Notes: a model not told the origin generated them from the letters alone. A stretch of 64,000 bases of DNA from Bradyrhizobium icense (GCF_001693385.1 NZ_CP016428.1:2232001-2296000), one strand, 5' to 3'. Numbered from the stretch's first letter, positions 1-8,407 are shown. Translations and numbers: made by a program.

Positions 1-2
1 GC

Positions 3-251
3 GGATCGCCGAAGGGCGCCGAACGCATCGCTGCCCGATGGGCCGATCACCGCAAGGTAATACAGATCGCTTTCAAGCCGGACTGGGTGCGGCATGCCAA
101 GGCGGCACCGTTCAAGCGCAACGACCAGATGCTCGACGTTTTGCCCGTTGGGGTCATGGTTTTCCCCGGTACCGGTATCCAGGACAATCTCGCCGACAAG
201 GCGCGAAAGCTCGGTATTCCCGTCTGGAGTTTCGGTCACGGCGGCGCGTAA
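3..251 (+). CDS. DUF2493 (SLOG-superfamily) protein, 5' end outside the window
   Basis: The frame is open from the window edge and ends in TAA at 249-251, so only the last 82 residues are visible. They include a GSPKGAERIAA stretch, a KRNDQML segment and a VMVFPGTGIQDNLADKARK segment ending in a short Gly-rich tail. This matches the C-terminal half of DUF2493 proteins, which have a Rossmann-like SLOG fold thought to bind nucleotide-like ligands. The family is common in plasmid and ICE backbones of Rhizobiales, which fits the DUF736, DUF932 and relaxase genes downstream. The biochemical role is unknown. The start codon cannot be seen. Confidence 0.8.
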   Translation, partial: GSPKGAERIAARWADHRKVIQIAFKPDWVRHAKAAPFKRNDQMLDVLPVGVMVFPGTGIQDNLADKARKLGIPVWSFGHGGA

Positions 252-819
252 GCGCCGCCACTTCCCGGCAACAGGCACATTTCCGTCAAGGCCGTGCCGA
301 GACACTCGGCAAATTTCCAACGCGGCGAAGTGCGCTGACGGCGAGATTACTCCGATCAACTCGCGCCCTCGGCTAGACCGGACTGCGCCGTGGTGGTGGC
401 GCGACCCCTTGCAACACCTGTCATGGGATCCATGGCCATGATCATCGGCATTCTTAATCTCGCTGGGCTACGTGCCGTCAGCTGGGCTTCGTTTGCGCTT
501 GCGATCTAGGGGTGCCGTTCTTCCTCGGCAGGACCGCGGCGATGTAGACGTATTGAGTTGGAATGGGTCTGGTCGGTGCCATTGGCCTTGACTTCGTGGT
601 CGGCGGGCTCGTTTGGCCGGGAAGTTTATCTTCTCTGTCGCGTTCTCCCGATGCGCTGCGGCTCTTGCGTAGGTCTGACGATCTTGCTGTTTCGCAGGAC
701 GGATAAGGGATCGTCGCAGCCTGGTCGACAGAGTGTTTTCGCTGCAGCCTTGTCCCGGCGCGATCCATCGTTGATTTTCTTAATTATCAATGACTTAACG
801 TCTTTCCATCCTGGCGCCC
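252..819. other. Gene-poor spacer with possible decayed membrane-protein remnant
   Basis: No convincing intact gene is seen between the DUF2493 stop and the RES/Xre promoter. A 25-codon hydrophobic reading frame (432-509, starting MAMIIGILNLAG) and, about 60 bases on, another hydrophobic run in a plus-strand frame (near 560-615, reading GLVGAIGLDFVVGGLV) could be pieces of a decayed inner-membrane protein. Stops and frame changes separate them, so no product is called. Confidence 0.35.
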
Positions 820-847
820 TTGAAAATCTGCCAAATGGCAGTATATT
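820..847 (+). promoter_or_regulatory. Sigma-70-like promoter of the RES/Xre operon
   Basis: A -35 like TTGAAA (820-825) and a -10 like TATATT (842-847) are separated by 16 bases and lie 29 bases upstream of the antitoxin ATG at 876. The first of two palindromic operator copies fills most of the spacer, which suggests direct repression by the antitoxin. Confidence 0.6.
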
Positions 848-862
848 TTCTGCCAAGTGGCG
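829..862. promoter_or_regulatory. Twin palindromic operator of the RES/Xre operon
   Basis: Two near-identical inverted repeats, TGCCAAATGGCA (829-840) and TGCCAAGTGGCG (851-862), start 22 bases apart, about two helical turns. One lies between the -35 and -10 elements and the other just downstream of the -10. This arrangement is typical of autoregulation by a dimeric helix-turn-helix antitoxin binding cooperatively to one face of the DNA. The binding protein is inferred to be the Xre antitoxin encoded at 876. Confidence 0.6.
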
Positions 863-875
863 GAGGCCTGCTTCG

Positions 876-1319
876 ATGAATCAAACAGCTCTTAGACCGG
901 CGATAGACCCGTGGATGACGCAGTCAGCGCCAAACCTCTCGGATGTCTCTACGCGTGAACGACTGACGCCGTCTGCGGTCGACGGCATGGTTCGGCTTGC
1001 CGAAATCTGGCGTCTAACAGGGCCCGAGGTCTGCGCACTGCTCGGCGATGTGTCGGAACGGACTTGGTTCCGAATGAAGAAAGGTGAGTGGTCTGGCACG
1101 CTGTCGCAGGACACGCTGACCAGGATCAGTGCGCTTATCGGCATCTTCAAAGGGCTTCGTTTGTTGTTTTCTGAGCCGCTGTCGGACGAATGGGTGCGGC
1201 TACACAACAAGGGGCGGCCCTATGGCGGCCGACGTCCACTTGATACGATGATAGAAGGCGGCATTCCGAAGATGCTGGAAGTGCGCCGGCATATCGACGC
1301 ACTACGCGGCGGTTTATGA
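876..1319 (+). CDS. Xre/MbcA/ParS-type antitoxin (DUF2384) of a RES system
   Basis: The 147-residue product has an N-terminal helix-turn-helix-like part (around residues 35-80, EIWRLTGPEVCALLGDVSERTW). Its C-terminal DUF2384 toxin-binding part ends in GGIPKMLEVRRHIDALRGG, very typical of RES-partner antitoxins. I chose ATG 876 because it follows the promoter and operators and leaves a normal family length; the open frame extends further upstream without homology. The stop directly abuts the toxin ATG, so the two are translationally coupled. The family neutralises the cognate RES toxin by covering its active site and represses the operon. Confidence 0.85.
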   Translation: MNQTALRPAIDPWMTQSAPNLSDVSTRERLTPSAVDGMVRLAEIWRLTGPEVCALLGDVSERTWFRMKKGEWSGTLSQDTLTRISALIGIFKGLRLLFSEPLSDEWVRLHNKGRPYGGRRPLDTMIEGGIPKMLEVRRHIDALRGGL

Positions 1320-2015
1320 ATGCCCTTGCCACCAACGGTGAACCTGACACGGCACGACACCGTGCGGCTGATCTCAACCGGTCGGCTCAAAGACCCGGTG
1401 TTGCTTCCGCTTGCTGCCAATCATGGTGCGCTTGAAGATCTAGCCGCGCTCGAGAACGCTACAAACGGCCGCTTGGCCGCGCAGGAGACAGGGCTTCCGC
1501 AGCTCGATCCGCGCGAGCTCGTATTTGGTCGGGCCGGCTTTACGTTCATCAACGCTGCATTCACGCATACGCGCCCGGGTGGCAATCGTTTCAATGACGA
1601 CGATCGAGGGGCCTGGTATTGCGCCTTCGATGCCGACACCGCGATTGGCGAGGTCTCCTATCACCTGACGCGCGAGCTCGAGGCCGTCGGCCGCTTTGAA
1701 AACGTCACCGACTATGCCGAACTCATTGCCGACTTCTTCGGCCCCTTTCACGATTTGCGCGAGGCCGGCGTCGACGTCGATCTCCTCCTGCATAAAGACC
1801 CGGCAATTGCTTATCCGGCTGGTCAGAGCCTGGCCCGACAGTTGCGGATCGATCACTCAAGCAATGGAATCATCTATCCATCAATTCGGCACGCTGGAGG
1901 TACTTGTCTTGTCTGCTTTCGACCCGACCTAGTCCAGAATTTGCGTCAAGGCTCTATATGGCGGCTTGAATGGCAAGGGACTCCCAAGCCAGCTGTGACG
2001 CGCCAAGGTCAATAG
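1320..2015 (+). CDS. RES-domain toxin (NAD+-degrading family)
   Basis: The 231-residue protein carries the features that name the RES family: an Arg in GGNRFND (about residue 84), a Glu in AIGEVSYH (about 110) and a Ser in HSSNGIIYPSIRHAGG (about 180), followed by the typical CLVCFRPDLV strand. Characterised RES toxins (MbcT, Res) degrade NAD+ and arrest growth unless bound by their DUF2384 antitoxin. The ATG starts immediately after the antitoxin stop. The domain looks complete with its key residues, so the toxin is probably active or was until recently. The pair probably stabilises the mobile element around it. Confidence 0.85.
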   Translation: MPLPPTVNLTRHDTVRLISTGRLKDPVLLPLAANHGALEDLAALENATNGRLAAQETGLPQLDPRELVFGRAGFTFINAAFTHTRPGGNRFNDDDRGAWYCAFDADTAIGEVSYHLTRELEAVGRFENVTDYAELIADFFGPFHDLREAGVDVDLLLHKDPAIAYPAGQSLARQLRIDHSSNGIIYPSIRHAGGTCLVCFRPDLVQNLRQGSIWRLEWQGTPKPAVTRQGQ

Positions 2016-3123
2016 GCATTCTGAAAACTTGCGCCATGCTTGCCACGGTAACCCTCCGGGTTCGATAGCCGCGTGGCCTTGTTCGCCCATTGTGTCGCCC
2101 TGACCGTCAATACTGTCAAACTGCGGTGGGAGCGGCGGTCGCGCGCCTTGGCAACAGCCAACCTGCTCACAGAAGCCGTCTCACTCGACATGACCGGCGG
2201 TAGGCGTTATCTCGGTCGCGCCGCCAAGGCATATCCTGGAGGCAGTCTGCGAACGCGTGAGTGGCGAAACTGCCGAGCGAATGCGGATATGAAGAAGGGC
2301 GACGACTGGCCGCCTTCCTTGCCGGGGACGGCTAAAGCAGCAGGATCGGGCCGATCGCCGAACGAGGCACAAGGCAATGGTCCCTGTTCGCAGGCTTCGG
2401 AATGAGTTTTTGAGCCCGAGGTGGCGCGAGCGGCCCCGGCAAGTTCCAATCGAATCGCCTGCGCGCCTGAACGGCGCGCGGCCGATTCGATTGATGCAAG
2501 ACAGCGTTTGGCCCATGGAAGCCCAGTTCGGATGAGGACCACGGTCCCTCCGATCTATACCGTCTGCGCGCAGCCAAGGGATTATTGTGTCGCATTGGGT
2601 TCGACCAAGGACGACGCGGTTACAGGCCGGACGCTTTGATCGTGCGATGATCGCGAGTTCTGTGGTCGGCTTCTGGCGGTTGGTTCCGGCCAGCCCTCGA
2701 TCTGGCACGCAAAAACTGCGATTAGCACCCCTAGCGCTTCCCTGGAGTGCGTCTTCCCTACCGTTGATGCGCAAGCGTCAGATTGTGCCCGATCGATCCA
2801 GCTGTGTCCTTGTGCTGCGTCGTTGTCGGCCGCATGGTTGTCGCCGTCAGTTCGTTCATGGCGCGCGTCTAACGCAACCTCGAATGGGCTGATCAGGCCC
2901 AAGGGCCGGCCAAAGCCTCGATCGTCTTCCCGCAATGGCTATGCCTGCTTTTTTCCCCTGCCGCGAAGTGGCGGCATTCCTCGCGCGGAAGTCAAAAAAG
3001 CAGGCTTGTCGCCGTCCTCCGCTGGCGCTGCGGGCCTGAAGGCTGCGGGCCGATCGCTCCCCGGGCCAAGGATCGCCATCGAGGCTGCGATAGGCGCGGC
3101 CCGAGCAACAAAAGGAGACTACC
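2016..3123. other. Long non-coding or decayed stretch between RES toxin and DUF736
   Basis: About 1.1 kb without a reading frame I can assign. The open frames here have no recognisable domain and read as shadows of one another. The last 150 bases before the DUF736 gene resemble a leader, with Gly/Ala-rich low-complexity codons in every frame and an AAAGGAG ribosome-binding site at about 3110-3116. The stretch may hold decayed backbone genes of the mobile element. Confidence 0.4.
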
Positions 3124-3435
3124 ATGGCTACCATCGGCACCTTCACCGCTTCGGACAACGGCTACACCGGCTGGCTCAAGACGCTGACGCTGAATATCAA
3201 GGCAAGGTTCGCCGCATCCGAGAAGGACAACGACAAGGCGCCCGATTACCGCATCTTCAACGGTGTGACTGAGTTCGGGGCGGCCTGGAAGAAAACCGCA
3301 CGCGACAGCGATCGCGAATACCTCTCGGTCAAGCTCGATGATCCGAGCTTCCCGGCCCCGATCTACGCCTCCCTGGTGAAGGTCGAAGGCGATGAGGGCT
3401 TTGCCCTGATCTGGTCCCGCCGCAACGGCGACTGA
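3124..3435 (+). CDS. DUF736 family protein
   Basis: The 103-residue protein begins [23 protein letters not shown] and keeps the family features throughout: a KAPDYRIF motif, a GAAWKK motif, a [17 protein letters not shown] segment and a C-terminal ALIWSR. It is full length for DUF736, whose members are small soluble proteins found on plasmids and conjugative elements of Alphaproteobacteria; the role is not established. A good AAAGGAG site precedes the ATG and a strong intrinsic terminator follows, so it is probably transcribed alone. Confidence 0.9.
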   Translation: MATIGTFTASDNGYTGWLKTLTLNIKARFAASEKDNDKAPDYRIFNGVTEFGAAWKKTARDSDREYLSVKLDDPSFPAPIYASLVKVEGDEGFALIWSRRNGD

Positions 3436-3451
3436 TCGCTCGCGATCTTCG

Positions 3452-3481
3452 GCCCCGCCTCCTCGGAGGCGGGGCTTTTTT
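3452..3481 (+). terminator. Intrinsic terminator after DUF736
   Basis: A near-perfect GC hairpin (GCCCCGCCTC, a four-base loop, GAGGCGGGGC) is followed directly by six T residues. It starts 17 bases after the DUF736 stop, so it should end that transcript and isolate the DUF932 gene. Confidence 0.9.
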
Positions 3482-3760
3482 GCGCTTCTTGCGCCGCTTT
3501 GCAAGGAAGCAAAGAAGCATTTTCCTTTGGAGAGATTGCTAAGGGCTCCGCCCTCGCGCGGGCAAGGGTGAAGCACGGCGCGCCGTGCCGGCCGGAGCGG
3601 TATCCCCGGTCTTCCGCGCAAGCATCTTCATGACGACATCGTTGCCAGGCGCGTGCAGACGCGCCGCCTCCGGCGCGCCCTTGTCAGGCGGGCGATCCCC
3701 CTCCGCCTCCGGCCGCCCTTGCCTTTGCTACCCCAGGTCTCGCCGACGGGCAGGGTTGCA

Positions 3761-3774
3761 GCGCAGCGCTGCGC
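3761..3774. promoter_or_regulatory. 14-bp perfect palindrome upstream of DUF932
   Basis: GCGCAGCGCTGCGC is self-complementary and extends outward to a 24-base imperfect palindrome bounded by TTG and CAA. It ends about 28 bases before the DUF932 start, overlapping the likely promoter or leader. It could be an operator or a structured leader; no regulator can be named. Confidence 0.35.
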
Positions 3775-3802
3775 TTCAACCTTAGCCCATAGGAGAATGA
3801 CC

Positions 3803-4999
3803 ATGAACGTGATGACCCTCTCTCAGAGCGAACAGCCTGCTTCCGGCGATTTTCGCGTGGATGTATCGCGCGGCCAGCGGATCGGCCGCGTGTCATCCGA
3901 GTGGTTTGCGCGACCGGATGACGAGCGTTACTTGAGTTTGCCGGACCTCTATGAGGCAGTTCGAGGTCGCGCCGAGCGCGCGCACGCGCGAACAGTAGAA
4001 AGCCGGGGTATCCGGGTGGAAGCGAACCGGGACAATTTGGAGCGGCTGGCCCTGAGGGTGCCGGGACGTGACGAGCCGGTGGCGCCGACGCATTGGAGCT
4101 TTGGCCAGTTGTGCACGCTCGTGGGCGCGCCCACCTCTTATCTGCGGCAACTGCCTGCGGCGTTGTCAGCTATCAACCTGCAACACGGCTTGCTCTCACA
4201 TCGCGCTGAACTCGTGAAAACGTTGGAGACCAATAATGGACGTGTCGAGCTTCGTGCTGCTACCGGGCCGAACTATGGCCGCATCTGGGATCATGAGTTG
4301 GTCGCCGCCGTCATGAAGATTGCGGGCAATGGTACCGGCGACACGCGATGGAAGGTCCCGGGGGTGATGGATTGGTCGACCATGACCCACAATCCCTTTG
4401 TGGACGTGACCAAGGACACGACGACGCTTTATGCCAGTGACCGCGACGTGTTTCTGTTTCTCGTCGACGACGCAAACCCAATCGAGGCTGGGCGCCTGGC
4501 AGATGGATCGCCGGATTTGTACTTCCGCGGATTTTACTGCTGGAATAGCGAGGTCGGGAGCAAGACGCTCGGGATTGCCAGCTTCTACCTCCGCGCTGTC
4601 TGCATGAACCGCAATCTCTGGGGTGTAGAGAATTTCGAAGAGATCACCATCCGGCATTCTAGATTCGCAGCCCAGCGGTTTGCGCACGAGGCGGCACCCG
4701 CACTAACCAGCTTCGCCAATTCTTCGCCAGCTCCGTTCGTTGCCGGCGTCAAGGCAGCCCGGGCGAAGATTGTTGCCCGCACCGACGAGGACCGAGCGAG
4801 CTTCTTGCGCAAGGGCGGGTTTTCAAAGTCCGAGACGTCGAAAATCATTGAAACCGTTCTCGGTGAGGAAAACCGTAAGCCGGAGAGCATCTTTGATTTC
4901 GTGCAGGGCATCACGGCGTTCGCCCGCGGCAAAGCCCATCAGGATACGAGGCTTGAACTTGAAGGCAAAGCGAAGCGTCTGATGGAGCGCGCAATGTGA
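3803..4999 (+). CDS. DUF932 family protein
   Basis: The 398-residue product matches the DUF932 family, with conserved stretches such as THWSFGQLCTLVGAPTSYLRQLP, NGRVELRAATGPNYGRIWDHELV, LYASDRDVFLFLVDD and RGFYCWNSEVGSKTLGI. Members are common on plasmids, phages and ICEs and some resemble phage- or plasmid-encoded LGT/YqaJ-associated proteins, but the function is unproven. I chose ATG 3803 because AGGAG at 3791-3795 sits seven bases upstream; ATG 3797 would touch the ribosome-binding site. The C-terminal helical region (ARAKIVARTDEDRASFLRKGGFS onward) looks intact. Confidence 0.85.
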   Translation: MNVMTLSQSEQPASGDFRVDVSRGQRIGRVSSEWFARPDDERYLSLPDLYEAVRGRAERAHARTVESRGIRVEANRDNLERLALRVPGRDEPVAPTHWSFGQLCTLVGAPTSYLRQLPAALSAINLQHGLLSHRAELVKTLETNNGRVELRAATGPNYGRIWDHELVAAVMKIAGNGTGDTRWKVPGVMDWSTMTHNPFVDVTKDTTTLYASDRDVFLFLVDDANPIEAGRLADGSPDLYFRGFYCWNSEVGSKTLGIASFYLRAVCMNRNLWGVENFEEITIRHSRFAAQRFAHEAAPALTSFANSSPAPFVAGVKAARAKIVARTDEDRASFLRKGGFSKSETSKIIETVLGEENRKPESIFDFVQGITAFARGKAHQDTRLELEGKAKRLMERAM

Positions 5000-5347
5000 G
5001 AGTGGGCCGCGCATTCGGCAACGGTTGCACGGCTTCACTCGACCGCTTGGTACGCCGCCGCCGATCCGGCAAGCCGGATCGGCGGCGGTGACGCGTAGCC
5101 GCGTCCGGCGCTCGCCGGGCCTTCGGCCCGGCTCGCGGAAGGTCAGGACGAACCTTGGACACTTTTTCATCAAGCCGATCCGCAGGCCGCACCCCAACGC
5201 CTGGGCAATCTGCCAGATTGTGAGCAACGTTGCGTTTTGCAGCCCTCGCTCCATGCTGCTTACGAAGGCCCGATCGACGCCCATGCGCTTCGCAACTGCC
5301 TCCTGGCCCAAGCCAATCGAAATCAACGCGCGCGCTCGACGCCGCAT
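4823..5347 (-). CDS. XRE-family helix-turn-helix protein with an abnormal C-terminal run-on
   Basis: From ATG 5347 the product starts with a recognisable HTH_3 domain (about residues 1-60: SIGLGQEAVAKRMGVDRAF, then SSMERGLQNATLLTIWQIAQ), the classic 'two-helix plus SxxERG' pattern of XRE regulators. After a short LGCGLRIGLMKK segment the homology stops. The frame then runs on through 110 Arg/Gly-rich residues, the last 177 bases being antisense to the DUF932 gene. Small XRE proteins of this kind usually end within 20-40 residues of the domain, so the natural stop was probably lost by frameshift. A true start slightly upstream is possible, since the DDAIAATGA segment before the ATG also looks conserved. 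Confidence 0.5.
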   Translation of the reverse strand: MRRRARALISIGLGQEAVAKRMGVDRAFVSSMERGLQNATLLTIWQIAQALGCGLRIGLMKKCPRFVLTFREPGRRPGERRTRLRVTAADPACRIGGGVPSGRVKPCNRCRMRGPLSHCALHQTLRFAFKFKPRILMGFAAGERRDALHEIKDALRLTVFLTENGFNDFRRLGL

Positions 5348-5647
5348 AGCGCCGGTGGCAGCTATCGCATCATCGCCGAAGCATGATTGGTAAGAAGCGC
5401 ATCCCCGATCGCGCCTGCAAGCGCACGCAATCGAATCATTCGTCTCGTACAAGCGGCCGCGCGCTAATGCGCGGCGGCTGTCGCAAGCTTCTACGGCCCG
5501 AGCGCAGGCCGAGTAGGTCCTCCGCCCTGGGGTATCGAAAATCCTTCGTCAATCTTCGGCATCCCCTCCGACATCACGTTTCTCCATGATGACCGCACAC
5601 ACGCCGGCGCCGCCATCCGCAGCGCGCTGTCACCTTGGAGCTCTTAA

Positions 5648-5929
5648 ATGCCCGATCAAATGGCCGGCCTACCCCCGCGCTTCCTGCGTACACCCGAGGC
5701 CGCGCGTTATCTCGGCCTGTCCGGCCGCACGCTTGAGAAGCACCGCACGTACGGCACCGGGCCGACGTATCGAAAGATCGGAGGCCGTGTCGTCTACGCG
5801 CTGGATGACCTAAAGGCCTGGGCCGATCTCGGCGCCAAAACATCGACGTCAGATCCGGGCAAGGGCACGGTGCTGCCGGCCAAGAAACATCCGGTCCTGC
5901 GCCCGTACGCGGGCCAGGAACGTCGCTGA
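5648..5929 (+). CDS. Excisionase-like winged-helix protein (possible RdfS-type recombination directionality factor)
   Basis: The 93-residue protein has a MerR/AlpA/HTH_17-type DNA-binding domain: RFLRTPEAARYLGLSGRTLEKHRTYG, then GPTYRKIGGRVVYALDDLKAWAD. This is the fold of excisionases. In rhizobial ICEs such as ICEMlSymR7A the RdfS excisionase has this size and lies upstream of traF, a lytic transglycosylase and the rlxS relaxase, the order seen here. I infer it is an RdfS homologue, although a generic HTH_17 regulator cannot be excluded. A possible weak ribosome-binding site (TTGGAG, 5635-5640) lies just upstream. Confidence 0.75.
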   Translation: MPDQMAGLPPRFLRTPEAARYLGLSGRTLEKHRTYGTGPTYRKIGGRVVYALDDLKAWADLGAKTSTSDPGKGTVLPAKKHPVLRPYAGQERR

Positions 5930-6193
5930 TCACGGCCCGAGAGCAGTGACTATGCAGTGCACACAGCATTCCGAGCGCGACCAGCTCGCGGCCCTTTCCG
6001 GCCGCTGTAACTTTACTAACCAGAAATCCTTCGGATTTCTTCCAAAGGACCCCGCCACAAGCCGCGTTGGGGACGACCGACAACAGCGACCCGTCGATCG
6101 ATCCGCCTACCTCCACAATCCCGTTCGACGACCGCACCCGTTACTCGTCGAAGTCCAAGCTCGCTCCGAGATTCAGCTTCAAGGGGCGAGGGC

Positions 6194-6658
6194 ATGAGCG
6201 ATCTCACCGAAGTGGAAATCCTGTGGTTGGAAAAGCGCATCGAAAACCGCATTCGGTTTGGTCGCGTCGTCGAGGAGAGAAGGCTCGATGGTCACCGCCG
6301 CGTCCTGTCATTTGCGCCAGCGAGCATTCTTGCCTTCGTCCGCTGGACATCCAGCGACTTTGGAACCGTCATCTCGCGGATCGATATTCTGCGCGCGGTT
6401 GCAACGGGAAAGCGCTGCACGACCATACCGTATGTGAAGCCCGGCGGAGAGATTTTGCTGCGGCTCTCAGGCTGGCCGAAGGTAGAGCGGGTGCTGCAGA
6501 TGATCGACGCCGTTGAGGCGCTCGGCATCGATCCGGCCGACGTTGCCCCCGATTATTGGCATCACGTTCATAACCGCCTTTCCGTAAACGAAAACCCGCG
6601 TCCCTACACAAAGACGCGCCACCAGGCCTGGCTACATCGTCAAAGAGTGATGCGATGA
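6194..6658 (+). CDS. DUF2840 family protein
   Basis: The 154-residue product (MSDLTEVEILWLEKRIENRIRFG and RVLSFAPASILAFVRWTSSDFGT, with KPGGEILLRLSGWPKVERVLQ and a C-terminal HQAWLHRQRVMR) matches DUF2840, a family found almost only in conjugative elements next to the TraF-like peptidase. It is full length. Its TGA overlaps the ATG of the peptidase gene, so the two are translationally coupled. No molecular role is established; constant linkage to transfer genes implies a part in conjugation. Normally a ParA-like and a replication-initiator gene precede it, but only about 260 bases separate it from the excisionase here. Confidence 0.85.
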   Translation: MSDLTEVEILWLEKRIENRIRFGRVVEERRLDGHRRVLSFAPASILAFVRWTSSDFGTVISRIDILRAVATGKRCTTIPYVKPGGEILLRLSGWPKVERVLQMIDAVEALGIDPADVAPDYWHHVHNRLSVNENPRPYTKTRHQAWLHRQRVMR

Positions 6659-7167
6659 CGAGCCGCCTCAAGCCGCTGACCGCGGTGTATGGCTTTGTCA
6701 CGGCGCTGGTCGCGACAATCGCGCTCGAGCCGATCCCGCTCTACATCTGGAATGCATCAGCGAGCGTGCCGATAGGCCTCTACCGTCTGCGACAGACGGA
6801 AAGCTTCCATGTCACTGAGCTGCTCGTCGTTCAGCCTCCAGAACCACTTGCGACCTTTCTCGACTTGAACGGCTATCTGCCGGCCGGCGTCCCCATGCTC
6901 AAGCGGGTCCTGGCGTTGCCAGGGCAGACGATCTGCAGAAGCGGGTTCACAATTTCGGTCGATGACATTGCAATGGGCGAGGCGCGGGACCGCGACGCTC
7001 GTGGTCGGCCACTGCCGAAATGGCAGGGCTGCCATGTCGTCGGCGAGGGAGAACTCTTCCTCATGAATTGGCAATCTGAAGACTCCCTGGACGGCCGATA
7101 CTTTGGGCTTCTGCCGGCGTCGGCCGTCATCGGCAGTGCGCTCCCCGTGTGGACGTGGGAGGAATGA
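6655..7167 (+). CDS. traF: S26-family signal peptidase, TraF-like conjugation protease
   Basis: The 170-residue protein has an N-terminal membrane anchor (about residues 9-30). It has the S26 catalytic serine in NASASVPIGLY (about residue 37-40) and the catalytic lysine in MLKRVLALPGQ (about 81), followed by the C-terminal GELFLMNWQSEDSLDGRYFGLLP box. TraF peptidases process the conjugative pilin in the periplasm. The ATG overlaps the stop of the DUF2840 gene. Length and catalytic dyad look intact, in contrast to the broken neighbour downstream. Confidence 0.88.
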   Translation: MTSRLKPLTAVYGFVTALVATIALEPIPLYIWNASASVPIGLYRLRQTESFHVTELLVVQPPEPLATFLDLNGYLPAGVPMLKRVLALPGQTICRSGFTISVDDIAMGEARDRDARGRPLPKWQGCHVVGEGELFLMNWQSEDSLDGRYFGLLPASAVIGSALPVWTWEE

Positions 7168-7506
7168 TCGTGCGCGTTCCGCGCTTCTTCCCCGCAATTC
7201 CTCTGTTCAATCAATTGCGGGAGCATTCCTCCGTCCCGACCAACGCTTGCGAGGCCGGTGCGCGCAGCTGCGGTCCAGGGCGGCCGAACGGCCGGCGCGA
7301 AGCAGCTTTACCCTGGACGGCTGCGAGCACGACGGAGTGTTTGATCCGATCGGGAGCGCGTGCCTGGGCTGCCGTGCCGCTGCTGCTGTTTTCACCGCGT
7401 CGCATAGTGCTGCCCTGGCTGAGAATGGATCGGCTGCGGCTTGAGTGGTCAATCAGGCGAGCGACGGTTTACGGCTATTATCGACGACGTCTGAAATGGC
7501 TTTGCA
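7168..7506. other. Spacer between traF and the broken lytic transglycosylase
   Basis: In intact elements the lytic transglycosylase starts right after traF. Here about 340 bases intervene with no assignable frame. The frame leading into the transglycosylase homology is blocked by a TGA at 7492-7494, five codons before the ATG. The stretch probably contains the decayed 5' end of that gene and unrelated inserted sequence. Confidence 0.45.
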
Positions 7507-7920
7507 ATGCCTATCGACTGGATTGGTTCAGTCCTCAACAGGGAAAGCGCCGGTGACGTGCACGCCAAATCGCCCAAGGGTGCGATCGGCCTGATGCAAA
7601 TTATGCCGGCGACTTGGGCCAAACTGCGCCAACGCTATGATCTGGGAAACGATCCGATTGATCCGCGTGACGACATTCTGGCAGGTACCGCATGTGTGGG
7701 TGGATTGCTCGACCGCTACGCCTCGCCTGGCGTGTGTGTCCCGCACAGCGCGGACCAGCTCGTCACAAAGAGTATCTCGCGGGGTGGGCCTTTGCCAGAC
7801 GAGACGCGAGCCTATGTGACAAGGCTTGCAAATTTGCTTGGCATTGAACTGTCACCGACGTGGATCCCGACCGGCGGTCATCGGCAGCTGCAACGCTGTT
7901 CGTTCAGCGAGCTGATCTGA
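7507..7920 (+). pseudogene. Lytic transglycosylase of the conjugation module, truncated and frameshifted
   Basis: Residues 2-75 (PIDWIGSVLNRESAGDVHAKS, then PKGAIGLMQIMPATWAKLR, up to LDRYASPGV) are clearly a SLT-fold domain with the catalytic Glu in NRESAGD. The signal peptide and first helix are missing. After YASPGV the expected AAYNAGPxRYxxYLxxG segment is replaced by VCVPHSADQLVTKSISR. The DNA there still encodes a KEYLA-like stretch in another frame, so a frameshift or small deletion destroyed the motif. The frame is restored at GGPLPDETRAYV. The enzyme would normally open the peptidoglycan for the mating channel and is very probably inactive here. Confidence 0.7.
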
Positions 7921-8407
7921 TGAAGAGGCGAGCGGCCGCTGGTGTTCGTGCCTTCGAGGCGCACAACGACAGCAATCTCGCTGCGAGTGTTTCGCACCCA
8001 GTGGCGTGTTTGTCGCTCGATCGGATTCACGAGCATCGCGATGACGAGGCGCGCAGGTTCGCAAGCAAACGCGTGCTTCAGCGATCAATTAGCGGATGCG
8101 CAAGGGCAGTGGGCAGGCACGACGGCAAGCGGGCAAGATAAAGCGAACTCGCGTTCGCTTCTCCCTTCGGTCGAAAAGCCTGCCTGCACATTGGGTTAGT
8201 AAGACGGCGGCGTTTTTCGTGGAGGCTGGCAGCGGCGTCGCCGACGTTGGTTTCCTGTTTAGCTTCAACGGGTGCAGCGCCAGCCGTCTCGAGGTTTGCT
8301 TCAGTTGACGTCGCCGCTTGCGCGCCAGCACACGCATGTTTGCGCGATCGTGCGATCATCGCCGGGAGGCCATTGCGGGTGTTGAATCCGAGCCAGACTG
8401 TCTCGTG
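7921..8407. other. Non-coding region upstream of the relaxase gene
   Basis: About 490 bases without an assignable gene. In related elements this interval carries the transfer origin next to the relaxase gene. It holds one strong hairpin (8141-8160, listed separately) and several stretches rich in gcaag/ggcaag. No intact frame with homology was seen. Confidence 0.4.
8141..8160. other. Candidate oriT hairpin
   Basis: AAGCGAAC and GTTCGCTT form a perfect 8-bp stem around a TCGC loop, about 250 bases before the relaxase start. A stem-loop close to the relaxase gene is the usual architecture of a transfer origin. I cannot match a known nic consensus, so this is a positional inference only. Confidence 0.35.

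Noticed and set aside
432..509. 25-codon hydrophobic frame starting MAMIIGILNLAG
   Set aside because: It could be a small membrane peptide, but no ribosome-binding site or conservation can be shown; treated as part of a decayed region.
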